Notes: a model not told the origin generated them from the letters alone. DNA of 64,000 nt from Eopsaltria australis (GCA_034509425.1 JAVTVJ010000988.1:62001-126000); one strand, 5' to 3'. Positions 35,691 to 49,878 are shown, counted from the stretch's first letter. Made by a program: numbers and translations.

Positions 35691-38649
35691 ATGCTAATTT
35701 TAAATGTTATTTTTGGTTGCAGATGGGTTTGTTTGGCATTTTTCATTCAAATTTCTTGTGTTGTCATGATTTTCTTAAGATGGAAAAATGAATGCAAAGA
35801 CTCGAGTTTCTATTTAATGATGGAATTCTTCCATGCCTTAATATGTTTATTAAGTGAATGTTACTTTTGTGCCTAAGCCTTTTCTTATATTTCTTTGTAA
35901 CATCATTGCCTGGTGTATTTTTTTTTTTTTAATTCTCATGTTGTGCTAATTTCTTGATATAACCACCCTAACCTATGCTTTTTCTACCTCTTATTTTTAA
36001 TCTTGTGTTCTTCCGTCCAAAGTGACCACAGGTTGGCCAAGAGCCTAATTATAACAGTCTTCTGGATTTACTTTGCAAATGGCTTTTGTTGGATTGTTTA
36101 CAGTGTGAGGTCCCATTTGACCTGGATAGCAGGAATAAATAACATAAAATACAAAGAAAAAAATTAGCTGAGTAGTCAGATAAAAACTGAAGAACGTGAT
36201 CCAGCTGCATAGTGTGAGCCTAATCATTGGTTTTTCATGTTGACAAAAATCACCCTCAGGAACAAAGTTTTTCCACTACAGGTGTGAATATGTTAAGACA
36301 GGAGGGTCAGAAGTAGATCTAATGCAAGACATACAGGTTTTTTGCTGCTAGAGCCCAGTTTTTTCACCTTGGCCGAAACTACATTGGCAGCAATGAGAGG
36401 AGGGCAGACTGGGTTAGTGAAAAGTGAGTGAGGGGCTGGAGATTACAGGTGGTTTACTATGTGGAAAAACTTGCAAATGTTCTTAGCAAATGTATGCCAT
36501 TTTAAATATCATTACCCCTGTAGAGAAAGAATTGTATATTGAATATATTTTTCCTATTTTTTAAATCAGATTGCTTCTGTAAAGTATTGCTGTAACAACA
36601 GATACTTTATTCCAAAACATAAGTGAAGGGCTGAAATAGTATTGAGGTTTAGGATTTTTCATGTTCTGCATAGGAATGATCAAAGTCAGGTAATGTCAGA
36701 TTCTGACATCTTTTTTTTTAACTTTCAAATTTGCTCTCATGTCAGAAGCAGAATCAGTACCACATTATTCATCATAGATGTGAGCCGTTTGTCCCTTTCT
36801 GTGAGCTTTTCTGGGCGGAGATAAAAATGCCTCGCTGAAATTAGAGTCAGAATGCAATCCACAGCATTTGCAAATGAAACCTTCAGCAAATGAGGGTTGT
36901 AAGTTCAGCAGTTAAAGTAAAAACTTTCAGCAACAATATTGACATATTTTGCTTGCACATGGGCAGCTTTTGCAATATTAAAACCATGCTGGTGAAGAGA
37001 AAAAAGTGGAATTGTTTTTGAAGCCTATTTGAAGTATGCAAGTGTTCCATTGCTATTTTGGGAATTGCCCATGCCTTAGGGATACTGCCATTTGAACTTT
37101 TCGAAATACACACTTTAACATGCTTATTACACATATTTATATTCAGGATTTGTGGAGTTCATACAGCACACAATAAGTAGTAGTACATTGGCCTGTAGTG
37201 TTCATATATTCTTCTTCAAGTCAGAATCAAAGAGATAAGAGCAACAGAAGGAATGCTTTGATGTTGGATAATAAACTCTTTCACCAAAGATTTTGTCTGG
37301 ACAAAAGAGAGGATGAAAAATAAAGGAATAGCCTGAAAAAGATAAGACAAGCAGACTTTGGCAGGATAATGTGAATGCAGCTGGTGTGAGCAGAGGCACC
37401 TGCTAATTTGTAGAATTTAAATCATTTTTGAGACACTGATTTTGATTTTTCCCTCCTATAGAGTTGGCTAGTTAAAAGGAAATAATACTGAGCTCTGTAT
37501 TTGTGCACTTGTTCAAATGTGGAGCTCTGTCCCACATGTTTGAGACCAGTGTTAACCTATGTAATACAACTGGTTTACACCTAACTGTTAATGAAATACA
37601 CTGCCCAGTTTCTGGGGCTGAATTCAGTCATGTCCGTGGGTGAGTTTTTTCCTGTTGCATTAACCAAAGAAAGGTTGTGCTCCCTGTGGTCCACGTCATT
37701 TTTTAACATGACAGCTTTGTAGAAAAGTTTAAGCTGTTTTGAAGAAAATAAGTTGGAATGATTCCAACTTAGGCACATTCTTCCTGAGCATGAGGTATTG
37801 GTAATACGTGTGGCTTTTTGCACATATAATATACGTAAATCTTAAACCCAAGTCCTATTCTCCTTTCATTAGTCATCAAACTAAATTTATCTGGGTCAGT
37901 TGCTTAGCTTTGAACTCTGAGTATGCACCTACATTTAAACCTTTCCCAGGCTGATGTCCCTGCTTGGATTTGACCTTACAGGCTGCTTTTGCTGTCTGAT
38001 CACCAAGGTTGTTGTCTGCCTCAAGAAATGTACCATTTGAGACTAACTTTGTAAAGGCAGGGGAAGTGTAGAAGTGCTGAAGGTACAACTGAAGGCACAA
38101 CCTGATTTGAGATCTGACTGACTTTTCAAAGTGCAACTAATGAAGCAACAGAACCTGACCCCTAAAATAATGTAGAACACTCCTAGCCACCACTTTTTTT
38201 TTTTTTTTAAACTTCCTTACAACCTTAGGCTTACCTTCAAGAGAGACAAGAACACCTGCATTTCAGAAAGGGTTCAGGCAGTCACCTGGGAAAGAGTCTT
38301 TTTCTACCTCTTATTTTTAATCTTATTGTGGATGGATCAGTCACTAGCTGAATTAAATTAATAAATCCACTGCAGTGTCTGGAAGACCTCTGCCAGCTGT
38401 GGGACCTGGATTGTAAAATGCCTCAAGCAGTGTGCTTTGTTGATCACCTTCAGTGATAGTGCTATCCCTTTACACCAGTTCTAAACTAAAATGTGTACAA
38501 AATTACTCGTATGGAAGGGTTTTTTAAAATTTTTTTAAAAGAGAGCCTGTGCTCCCTTGGTACTCTGCCTGCTGGTGTCATGGACATGGCATGCCAGCTC
38601 TTTTGGCTGTGACAATTCTGTATTGTTTTTGCTTTCTATTCTGCTACAG

Positions 38650-38787
38650 ACAGCCTGAAGGGGACTTGTTGGCTTAATATCCGAGACAGCCACTGTGAAG
38701 TCAACATCAATGGTGCCACGCTGAAATCTGAATGCTGTGCTACCTTAGGAGCGGCTTGGGGCAGCCCCTGTGAACGGTGTGAATTGG
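38650..38787 (+). CDS. FBN2: FBN2 exon: hybrid domain 2, first part
   Basis: 46 codons of the second hybrid domain, a fold mixing TB and EGF features. D-S-L-K-G-T-C-W opens it, then [15 protein letters not shown] with a cysteine pair where TB domains have a triplet, then [13 protein letters not shown]. The Cys pair and the L-G-A-A-W-G-S-P-C core are diagnostic. Acceptor ctacag, donor gtaggc. Equivalent to classical exon 21. Confidence 0.95.
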
Positions 38788-40073
38788 GTAGGCTCCAATG
38801 TCCTGCATCTTTTGGGAGAAGGGAATAAGTACCACTAGTAGATTCTTATCATCTCTGAATATAAAAAAACTTCAAACAAAAAATCACCCCCAAAAAACCA
38901 AACAAAAAAACCCCAACCAACCAAAACAAAACAAACAAAACCACCAAAACCAACCCCACCCCAAAAAAAGCCATGAAAAGAAGTTGTCTTATTTAGCATG
39001 AATTGTAATCTCCACCATCACAGATCACTCTAATAACTTCGAAGCATGCCAGGAAATAACATCTATAATAAGTTCTTAATGGTTACAATGTGTTTCATCT
39101 CCATAAGGACTATGTATTGACTGGGATAGGGAGGTAAAGGACTAAAACAGTGAAGGGAAATATCTGGTAAAATTCTGCAGAACTTTTCCTGTTGTGGGCT
39201 GCTAACACTTTTTTCCCAGCTTTTTTCAAACTCATAGCTTATGTACCATTATTGATTGCAGAAATAGTACTACTGTTAGATTGCAAGGCTAGTTCTGGAA
39301 GCTGGAAGCAGGAATGATAACTATACTCTAGTTTTTGGCAAAAATACCGATCCCCTTAAGGTTTGAACAATGGCACTGTCAATTGAACTGGTGTCAAGAT
39401 GTTTTAGCCTCTCACTTTTAATTGGAACAGTAACTGTGGGCACATGTCTCCCCCCAAGCAGCATCCAGCAGAGCTCTTAACTGTGCAGTGCAGCAAAGAT
39501 ACTCCTTTGGACTTCAGGAAGCAGCATGGTCAGATTAGACTGGTAAAACTGATCAAAACCTAATCAGTCTAGACAGGTAATTAGCTCAGATTGGGTGTAT
39601 TTGGGCCCTGAATTTCCTGCTTTGTAACTAGTTAAATTTCAGCAAGCTGTCAAATCATTATATGATGCTACATTTTACATGCATATCCTGAAGTAATCTC
39701 CGATTAATTATTAAGCTTTGGTGGGGGAAAAAAGCTGATAATTGAAATTACTACAGATTTAAATCTTCAGGCATTATGAAGGAATTTTGCCTTTTAGCTA
39801 CATGTGAGTGCAGAGGCTGATCTAATTGTTGCTGGTCGTTTCACTGAGGAAAGCACACGAGAAATAATGGTCTAAGATTTAATTTCCTCACCTATTCACT
39901 TAGTTTAAATAGCATGTAGGAGTCAATACTTTTCTTGATTGAGGCTAGAGCACTCCCCAGCTTACACAGTGAAATTATTAGGGAATTCTGAAGATACATT
40001 TATTTTTAATTTTTCTGCTCCTACCTTCCTGTCACCCTGAAGCAGTAACAATATCTTTCTGGCTTGATTCCAG
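38788..40073 (+). other. FBN2: FBN2 intron within hybrid 2
   Basis: A 1.3-kb intron. Its start holds an A/C-rich low-complexity tract at about 38871-38966. Otherwise nothing recognisable. Confidence 0.85.
38871..38966. repeat. A/C-rich low-complexity tract
   Basis: Runs of A broken by C, such as AACCAAACAAAAAAACCCC, lie within 100 bases of the hybrid 2 donor. On the + strand this is almost pure A and C for about 90 bases. Confidence 0.9.
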
Positions 40074-40124
40074 ACGCAGCCTGCTCGAGAGGATTTGCCA
40101 GAGTGAAGGGTGTTACCTGTGAAG
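40074..40124 (+). CDS. FBN2: FBN2 exon: hybrid domain 2, last part
   Basis: A 17-codon exon, D-A-A-C-S-R-G-F-A-R-V-K-G-V-T-C-E, giving the last two cysteines of hybrid 2. Acceptor tccag, donor gtgaag. Too short to be found by open-frame length, but fixed by frame, phase and the match to the family. Equivalent to classical exon 22. Confidence 0.93.
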
Positions 40125-40294
40125 GTGAAGTTTTTGCTTCTTACTAGAGACATCACTTTTCCCCCCATGCTTTTGCAAATGTGATAAAAGGGGATTTATT
40201 GTGTTGTTTCTTTCCTGTCACTTAAATTCTCTGTAACTCTGTAGCTGTCCCCTTGGAGTCAGCAGGTGACTGAACTTTTTGTGTCCCCCCACAG

Positions 40295-40420
40295 ATGTAA
40301 ATGAGTGTGAGGTTTTCCCGGGGGTTTGTCCCAATGGGCGGTGCATCAACAGCAGAGGCTCCTTTCACTGCGAGTGCCCCCAGGGGCTGACCCTGGACGG
40401 CTCAGGGCGAGTGTGTTTAG
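40295..40420 (+). CDS. FBN2: FBN2 exon: cbEGF10
   Basis: 42 codons, D-V-N-E-C, six cysteines, [15 protein letters not shown] and L-T-L-D-G-S-G-R. It lies between hybrid 2 and TB3 and is separated from the preceding exon by only 170 bp. Acceptor cacag, donor gtaaga. Equivalent to classical exon 23. Confidence 0.95.
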
Positions 40421-42205
40421 GTAAGACCACAACCCACTCTCCCAGCTGTATCCCAAAGCTGCCCAAAATTGTTCCTCAAGGGGCTTGGAAGAAAGCATGG
40501 TTTATTTCTGAATTATGCCAGATAATACGCCTGCTGAAGTATCAAATATCTGTGCCAGTTTAGAGAAGAGCTGTTAGTTCCTTCGAGGAATGCGTTTGTT
40601 CTGAGGCCTGTTTTGCCCTCAGTACAGTCAGTAGGCTGTGCTAAAGTGCTGTCCGTGCTCTGACTCCTGTTCAGGAACAGCAGTGTCCTGGGTGATGGAT
40701 GGTGAGCACAAATATGCTGGTGCAAATTGATCTTTTTATTCAGTGCACGGGCCAGTGTGTGTTTTTTTCCTGACATTTGGGTACACAAGTACTAGATTTT
40801 GCCTGCAAACTTGGTTGATTTGACTTCTGATTGGCCTGCTTTGCTCCTAATGGGACAGATCCTTGAGTATAATAACTGTAATTAACTTTTCTGGAAAGCC
40901 TATTGTATTCTCCTGCTAACTGGTGTTAAGGTAAACCTAACAAAAGTCATCTTTTTTATTTTTAATCTGTATTCACTGCACTATTAAATTAATTTAGCAA
41001 CATAAATATAGGGAGGACTTGTTTTTTTACCATGAGAGCCACAAGAGGGTCATTTCATAAGTGAGAATACCTGGTACAGTAAAGAAATACATATGTCTTG
41101 CCAAATAAAAAGGGTCATTTATATAAGTGGGGTCATTTATACAAGGGTCATCATCAAATAAAAGGGTCATTTTATAAGTGAGAATATCTGATACAGTAAA
41201 GAAATACATGTGTCTGTCCTGTCTAATACACACAGAAATCTAAAAACCACAGTTGTGTGAGGCTAAGGGTCTATCTTGATATTGAGAGACAATGAGAGAA
41301 ATTCTTGTACTTTTATGTGGCACAAGAAAGATCTAGAAATTCAACTATAGTGCAGTATTAGCAACTTGAGTCTCTGGACATTGTGCAGAAATGCAGAGTC
41401 TTGAGCAGGAGCTGAATGTTAATGTGTGCTTGTGTTCTGCCAATTGATGGGCAAAATTTAAAAAACACAGGCACCAATGGAAAGAATGGTCTTATTTTAG
41501 TAAGAGTATAAAGGCAACACAAAAGTAAAATGATACATTCGATAAAACTATGCACTTGGCTTTAGCAACAAGCAATAGTAAGCAAGGTAATACAGCTAAT
41601 CATTACTACACAAGAGACAGGATAATGATTGAGAAAGACACATCACCAATTGCCTAAATATTTTACCATTGTCCAGTCTGTAATTGCTGAGGAGCCCCAT
41701 GTCACAGCCAGGGCCTGGACAGCCCTTCCCAGCAACTGGGAAAATCCTATGTGGTGCATCCACTTGTAGGTGGGGTCTCCAAATTCACCCTAAAAGGGGG
41801 TCCAGCTTTTATAGGCCCAAATCAGCAAGTCAGAGTGACCTGATTATATTTTTAGCACAGAAACACCTGGATCTGGTGGTACGCAGTGTGACCAGCAGAG
41901 GCCAGGGTCTGGCCAGAGCCTGGGCCTCGACTGTGAGGGCTTTCCTCTAAAATACCCTACAAACAAACCTGTATTCAGCTGGGGAAGTTTATTAAAGTGA
42001 TACATTTCTTGCACATAACTACACAAGGTTATACACAGCTAGCATAAGCTGAATTATTTTAGCTGAATACTGATGGTGTTGATCACATGTTGCTCAAAGC
42101 TCTGGCTGAGGCCTGCTGTTCAGACCTCATCGCATTGGCTTGAGAAACCTGCTGAGAAACAGCTGAGAAGAGGGATAAAAGGCTGGTTTTTGTTGTGAAC
42201 TGCAG
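40421..42205 (+). other. FBN2: FBN2 intron between cbEGF10 and TB3
   Basis: A 1.8-kb intron. It contains a 117-bp-spaced direct repeat at 41047-41218. From about 41.4 to 42.07 kb there is sequence with the look of a dispersed repeat (TATA-like and polyadenylation-like signals on the minus strand) that I cannot classify. Confidence 0.8.
41047..41218 (+). repeat. Diverged tandem repeat, 117-bp period
   Basis: GGGTCATTTCATAAGTGAGA and what follows (41047-41099) recurs at 41164-41216 with few changes. Shorter copies of the GGGTCATTT unit lie between, at about 41112 and 41130. Confidence 0.85.
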
Positions 42206-42433
42206 ATATTCGCACGGAGCAGTGCTACCTGCGGTGGGAGGAGGAGGAGTGTGTGCAGCCTGTGCCTGGCAGGCTCCGGATGGATTCCTGCTGCTGCGCC
42301 GTAGGGGCTGCCTGGGGCTCCAGCTGCGAGCGCTGCCCCATGCCCGGCACCCAGGAACACCGGGCTCTGTGCCCCAGGGGCCCCGGCTTCTCCAACAGGG
42401 GGGATGTTCTCACTGGAAGGCCGTTCTACAAAG
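42206..42433 (+). CDS. FBN2: FBN2 exon: TB3 with RGD
   Basis: 76 codons; the whole third eight-cysteine domain is in one exon. Q-C-Y-L opens it, then E-C-V-Q-P-V-P-G, the C-C-C triplet, [11 protein letters not shown] and A-L-C-P-R-G, then the linker [13 protein letters not shown]. The RGD (42397-42405) is a potential integrin site, known in FBN2 TB3. Strongly GC-rich, with several Arg where I recall Lys in human FBN2. Acceptor tgcag, donor gtgagt. Equivalent to classical exon 24, the start of the contractural arachnodactyly region. Confidence 0.95.
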
Positions 42434-42470
42434 GTGAGTGTTCACTCTTGTGTCTAACTGTGGGTGTTTC

Positions 42471-42573
42471 CAAGAGAGTATCCTGAGGGAATTCCAGAGA
42501 TGGGGCTGCTTGTTGCATGCTTGAGAGATGGGATAAAGGTATTTGACTGAAAGAGCAGATGCTACAGGTGGGG
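42471..42573 (+). repeat. Direct repeat copy A (partner 43044-43150)
   Basis: It begins CAAGAGAGTATCCTGAGG and shares a 21-base identical core (42518-42538) with copy B, where that core lies at 43092-43112. Similarity extends for roughly 100 bases on the same strand, with scattered differences and small gaps. Confidence 0.85.
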
Positions 42574-42639
42574 ATGATGCCTTGGAATGGCAACTTAGAA
42601 CAGAGGCTAAACAAAAGTAAGAGAGTAAAAGTCAAGAGA

Positions 42640-43010
42640 GTAAAATAATGTTTATTGAAGGCCTTGAGTAGGTATACTTTGGACAGTCAGAGGCCTCTGA
42701 GGCGCTACACTTGAGATGGACACCAATCACGAGTTTTTTATAAGTTCGGTCCATTTACAAATCAGGGTTTAATCCTCTAATTACATCTTCAGGTAATGAA
42801 GCCATTTACTCCAAGTTTGCTCCCCCCGTTCACTGTTGTTACATCTCTCAGGGCCTGAGACAGTCAGATGTTCTTGAGTTTCAGGCCTAGAGGAATTGTT
42901 TGTCTGAATAAAATGGGAGAACAATGGCTGACAGGCCATGGAGTTTCAGAGTTATACACTAATGCAGTGCAGGATCTGAAAAATATAAAAGCTTAATCCT
43001 AAGGCATCAA
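42640..43010 (-). mobile_element. Possible solo LTR-like insertion, minus orientation
   Basis: On the minus strand a TATA-like TTATAAAAAACTC (complement of 42731-42743) lies about 85 bases upstream of an AATAAA (complement of 42651-42656), the spacing expected from an LTR U3-R junction. The segment sits between the two copies of a direct repeat. I could not define TG/CA ends or a target-site duplication, and no coding region is present. Confidence 0.35.
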
Positions 43011-43043
43011 TTCTGGTGTCTGAGGATTAGTTGTGGTTGCATC

Positions 43044-43150
43044 CAAGAGTATCCTGAGGAAATTACAGGGTTTGAGGTTGTTTATTAAATGTGCTTGAGA
43101 GATGGGATAAAGATATTCGTCTGAAAGAGCTGATGTTGCGGGTGGGGGGA
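43044..43150 (+). repeat. Direct repeat copy B (partner 42471-42573)
   Basis: It begins CAAGAGTATCCTGAGGAAAT and runs parallel to copy A over about 100 bases, including GAGAGATGGGATAAAGATAT. Confidence 0.85.
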
Positions 43151-43870
43151 TTCTCTGCTTTCATGGGAGCTTGAGAGGAAAAGGTGCAAAGTCTGAATTG
43201 GGTAAGGAGAAGAAGGAAATTCCTGAAGGAGAGGAGCTCTTAATTATAAGAATAATGGAAAATGTATGTATTTTTTAAGGTAGTGCTTTACAGAAAGTGA
43301 ACTGAGTATCAGATGATTTGTGAAGCCAATTATTTTAGATGTAAATATAAAATATTACTGAAATTTGACCAGGGCGCTCGGAGAGATTGAAGAAGGATGG
43401 GTTCTTTCTCTGGTTTTCAGAATCAGTAAGTGATTAAATGGAGAGGGTGTCTGTTGCATTATGTTCACGAAGGCAGTGACAACAAGGATCTGCAGTGATG
43501 AAGGAGTAAAAACTATTTCGTCCAGTTTTTGCTAGCTTCACCTCCTGTAGAGGAACAACAAAACAGAATAGGCAGGAAAATGTTGGGAAACCAGACCCAA
43601 GTTATTTCAGATGGCTAAAATCTGAGAAGAAAAACTGTAGATTTCTGTGTCCACAAGCTGAGATGATCCAGAAATGCATTCATTTTTTTTTTTTTTTTCT
43701 TTTAAGGATATATTTTGAAGCATTTGTCTTGTTATATTTCAAATTGCTTGAGAAAACTGTAACAAGCTGCCCCTCTGCTTCACCATAAATAAGCTCTGAT
43801 TTTCAGGAGTCATTGTTCTCAGGCAAAGCTCTTGAATTTCAATGGTGATTCACTAAACACATAAGGAAAA

Positions 43871-43904
43871 TAATAACAATAACAACAACAACAACAACAA
43901 CAAC
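43871..43904. repeat. (AAC)n microsatellite
   Basis: About ten AAC units, preceded by AAT units. Confidence 0.9.
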
Positions 43905-44693
43905 TTTATCAACATTTGTTTAATTAGAAAAATAAATTATTATTTAAGAATAACAAAATCGTGTTCTTGCTGAGATTTTTCCACAGTTTTCTTCCTGTTT
44001 CTGCTTTTGTATTTGGACCACTGTTGTGATCCATTCTTAGAAATACATGGGAGGCAGATGTTTATTTCACTGAAGATGATTATCAATTAAGGACATTGCT
44101 TCAGCAAATTATATTACAGAGTGTAGGAAGAGCTCGTTCAGCTTTGTCCTATGCGAGATCTTTTCACATTTTATGTTACCCATCACTGAGGAGAGGTGAA
44201 ACATTTCACTTGATATTCCGCAGAAGAAAAAATACTGTTTTCAAAACTGAGCTCCAGATAAATCTCTAGCAGTTTAAAAACCAAATCTAAAACCCAAACC
44301 CAGTCAGCCAGGTAATAGTTGTGTATTTTACAAGCTGGCTGAGGTATAGCAGGAATATTGATTGTGTCACAAAGCAGTCTTGAGCACAATACACATACCA
44401 GAATTTCAACTCAGAGACTATCACTGAATTTATTTGGCTGCTGATAAACATGAACTTCTAATGACTGGTTTGTGGATTGTGAAGAAAATAAAGCATGAAC
44501 AGTCCAAAAGGCAGGGAAACATCTCACCTTGAGTCAAATGTCCAAGGATGTCCCCTCTAACCCATATGCCACCCTTTATGCTCAGTTCATTTGGTAAGAA
44601 GGAACAGGGAATTTCTGTTAATTCCATATATCTTCATGCTTTGGAATTTCTTAATTCTTTTTTCTTAATTCATTTATTTGTTTGTATTCCTAG

Positions 44694-44819
44694 ATATAAA
44701 TGAATGTAAAGTGTTCCCTGGCATGTGCATGAATGGCAAATGTAGAAACACAATTGGAAGTTTCAAATGCAGATGTAACAGTGGGTTCACTTTAGATATG
44801 GAGGAAAGAAACTGTACAG
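44694..44819 (+). CDS. FBN2: FBN2 exon: cbEGF11
   Basis: 42 codons, D-I-N-E-C, six cysteines, [13 protein letters not shown] at the end of the domain is a possible but usually disulphide-blocked sequon. First of twelve consecutive cbEGFs that form the longest rod of the protein. AT-rich, unlike the TB3 exon before it. Acceptor cctag, donor gtgagt. Equivalent to classical exon 25. Confidence 0.95.
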
Positions 44820-47929
<3,110 letters not shown>

Positions 47930-48055
47930 ATATAGATGAGTGTGAACGCAACCCTCTGCTGTGCAGGGGTGGCACCTGTGTGAACACTGAGGGCAGCTTT
48001 CGGTGTGACTGTCCCCTGGGGCATGAGCTGTCACCATCACAGGAGGAATGCTTGG
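47930..48055 (+). CDS. FBN2: FBN2 exon: cbEGF13
   Basis: 42 codons, [12 protein letters not shown], six cysteines, [10 protein letters not shown] and L-G-H-E-L-S-P. Acceptor tgcag, donor gtgagt. In FBN1 the equivalent domain lies in the neonatal Marfan region. Equivalent to classical exon 27. Confidence 0.95.
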
Positions 48056-48719
48056 GTGAGTTTCAGGATAATAGAATGGTCATTTCTGCTGTGGAAACTT
48101 CCAGTCCCTGGCAAGGGTGGGGTCCCAGGAATCTCTTAAATTAATGCTCCTCCTTTATATGAGTGTTTTCAGATCAAAATCTAAAAGCCTGTAAAATCCT
48201 CAGTGCTGGTAGTGCAGTTGACTTCAAAGAAGAGTGTTTTACCAGGCCTCTTGGGGGTTATTTGGGGTAGCAACTCAAAGGACTGTACCACCCATGGGAG
48301 AAATTTTAATCAGCCACAAAAAGTGTTGTCCCTCATGTAAATGCATCTCTCCTTGTAGCACATAATCCACCAAAATGATAAAAAAAAAGAAAAAAAAAGA
48401 AAAGGCAAAAAACCCCCATGTTATCTCTTACGTTTCTTTTTTTGATGGAAAATAGCACTCTTAGTAATTAATGTCCACAGCAGAGTCTGTAATTAATGCT
48501 CTAAGACTTGAATCGGGGAAGATAAATCTTTGGACAATGGTTTAAATATGCTGTGCAGAGCTCCATTCCTTGGACTGGAACATGCCAAGAGCAAGAAAAA
48601 AAATTGAATTTTAAAAAAGCCACTAGTTTGCAGTATTACCTCTCACTCTCTCTGGTATCAGAGCTGTTAGAGCTGTTAAATATTCTGAATTGCAACTGTT
48701 ATGAACAATTCTTCTCCAG
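48056..48719 (+). other. FBN2: FBN2 intron between cbEGF13 and cbEGF14
   Basis: A 664-bp intron with a purine (A/G) tract at about 48379-48409. Nothing else seen. Confidence 0.9.
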
Positions 48720-48845
48720 ATGTTAATGAGTGCTCGTTGAGTGACAGTCTCTGCAGAAATGGCAAGTGTGTGAACATGGTTGGGACCTACCAGTGCTTTT
48801 GTGACTCTGGGTACCAGCCCACTCCTGACAGACAGGGATGCACAG
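48720..48845 (+). CDS. FBN2: FBN2 exon: cbEGF14, followed by a GC donor
   Basis: 42 codons, D-V-N-E-C, six cysteines, [10 protein letters not shown] and T-P-D-R-Q-G-C-T. Acceptor ctccag. The exon must end after ACA-G to keep phase 1 and the 126-bp size, and the next bases are gcaagt, so the donor is GC rather than GT. No GT alternative nearby preserves the frame and domain. Equivalent to classical exon 28. Confidence 0.94.
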
Positions 48846-49630
48846 GCAAGTGTTGTGCTCCTGCACATGTGAGTTTGTGCTTCAGCTGCATTGTTCCATC
48901 TGTCCTTGTTTTTATTTAATTTCATACCTTCGTTCTGAAAATGAGCAGGGCTGTCTTCTCATGTGCATTGAGGCTTATCATGAACTATTGTGGACTTAGA
49001 AATACAAAGAAATATAAAGATGGTTGCCTGAAGAATACTGTGAGAGAAATCATACTTACAGTACTACTCTATTAAAATCAGAGGTTTGAGCTAATAACCA
49101 GAAAATACTGCTAGATTTCATGATCAAGCAAAAGCCCCGTGCATTGATGGTTTATCTTTCATTTTTTCTCCTTACCATATGCATCTCTTTAATCCGTCAC
49201 TACAATAATACTGAATTACGTAGTTGACAGCTCATGAACCCCTTGCAAAGGAGAACAGCAGTACTGAGAGGTTTTTTATTTGCTTGTTATGGTAATTTTT
49301 TTACAAAAGCACAAATTTGTGCTACATTTGAAGCTTGAAGTTTCTCAGGGTTTTCCTTTCTTTTCTTTCCAAACTTTGTTTTTTGACCTCTTTTCTACAC
49401 CCCTAGCAATACACGGGATTAAAAGCAGCATTTAACTTAACTGCATGCACCTACAGATGAAAAAGCAGTTGAAGGAGGGAAAAAAAAGCAAAATATAAAT
49501 CAGAGACAGTAGAATGAGAACAAAAATTCAGAATGAAGCCACTGATAAACTGTTTTATGTAAAATGTAAAGAGATATGTTTCTTGTTTCTTAAAGAAGTA
49601 GACTTACTGCTACCACTGTTGCTTCCCCAG
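48846..49630 (+). other. FBN2: FBN2 GC-AG intron between cbEGF14 and cbEGF15
   Basis: A 785-bp intron starting gcaagt after ACAG and ending ccccag. The donor bases otherwise match the strong consensus expected of GC-AG U2-type introns. Confidence 0.85.
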
Positions 49631-49753
49631 ATATTGATGAGTGTATGATAATGAATGGAGGCTGTGACACACACTGCACTAATTCAGAAGGCAGCTATGA
49701 GTGCAGCTGCAGTGATGGCTATGCTCTGATGCCAGATGTCAGGACATGTGCAG
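49631..49753 (+). CDS. FBN2: FBN2 exon: cbEGF15
   Basis: 41 codons, [12 protein letters not shown], six cysteines, [10 protein letters not shown] and D-G-Y-A-L-M-P-D. Acceptor cccag, donor gtagga. Equivalent to classical exon 29. Confidence 0.95.
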
Positions 49754-49878
49754 GTAGGATTTTATAGGTTTTAAAAGCTCCAGCATCCTATCTTCCAGCC
49801 AAAATCAATGTGGTGTTCTAGCCCATCCATGCCACAGTGGCAGAATTATTACCTGCTTTTATTTTTTTCCCCCCTCAG

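Larger units (their letters stand above)
35301..38649 (+). other. FBN2: FBN2 intron between cbEGF9 and hybrid 2
   Basis: A 3.3-kb intron. It contains a (TA)n run, a 17-bp tandem duplication at 35658-35690, a pair of identical 27-bp segments at 35978-36004 and 38298-38324, and a T-tract at about 38194-38209. No exon seen. Confidence 0.85.
42434..44693 (+). other. FBN2: FBN2 intron between TB3 and cbEGF11
   Basis: A 2.3-kb intron. It holds a diverged direct repeat (42471-42573 and 43044-43150) that brackets a possible LTR-like element, a T-tract at about 43685-43699, and an (AAC)n run at 43871-43904. Confidence 0.85.

Noticed and set aside
41400..42070. LTR retroelement in the intron before TB3
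   Set aside because: TATA-like and polyadenylation-like strings exist on the minus strand, but they are in the wrong order and spacing. I found no ends or target duplication. Left as unclassified repeat-like sequence.
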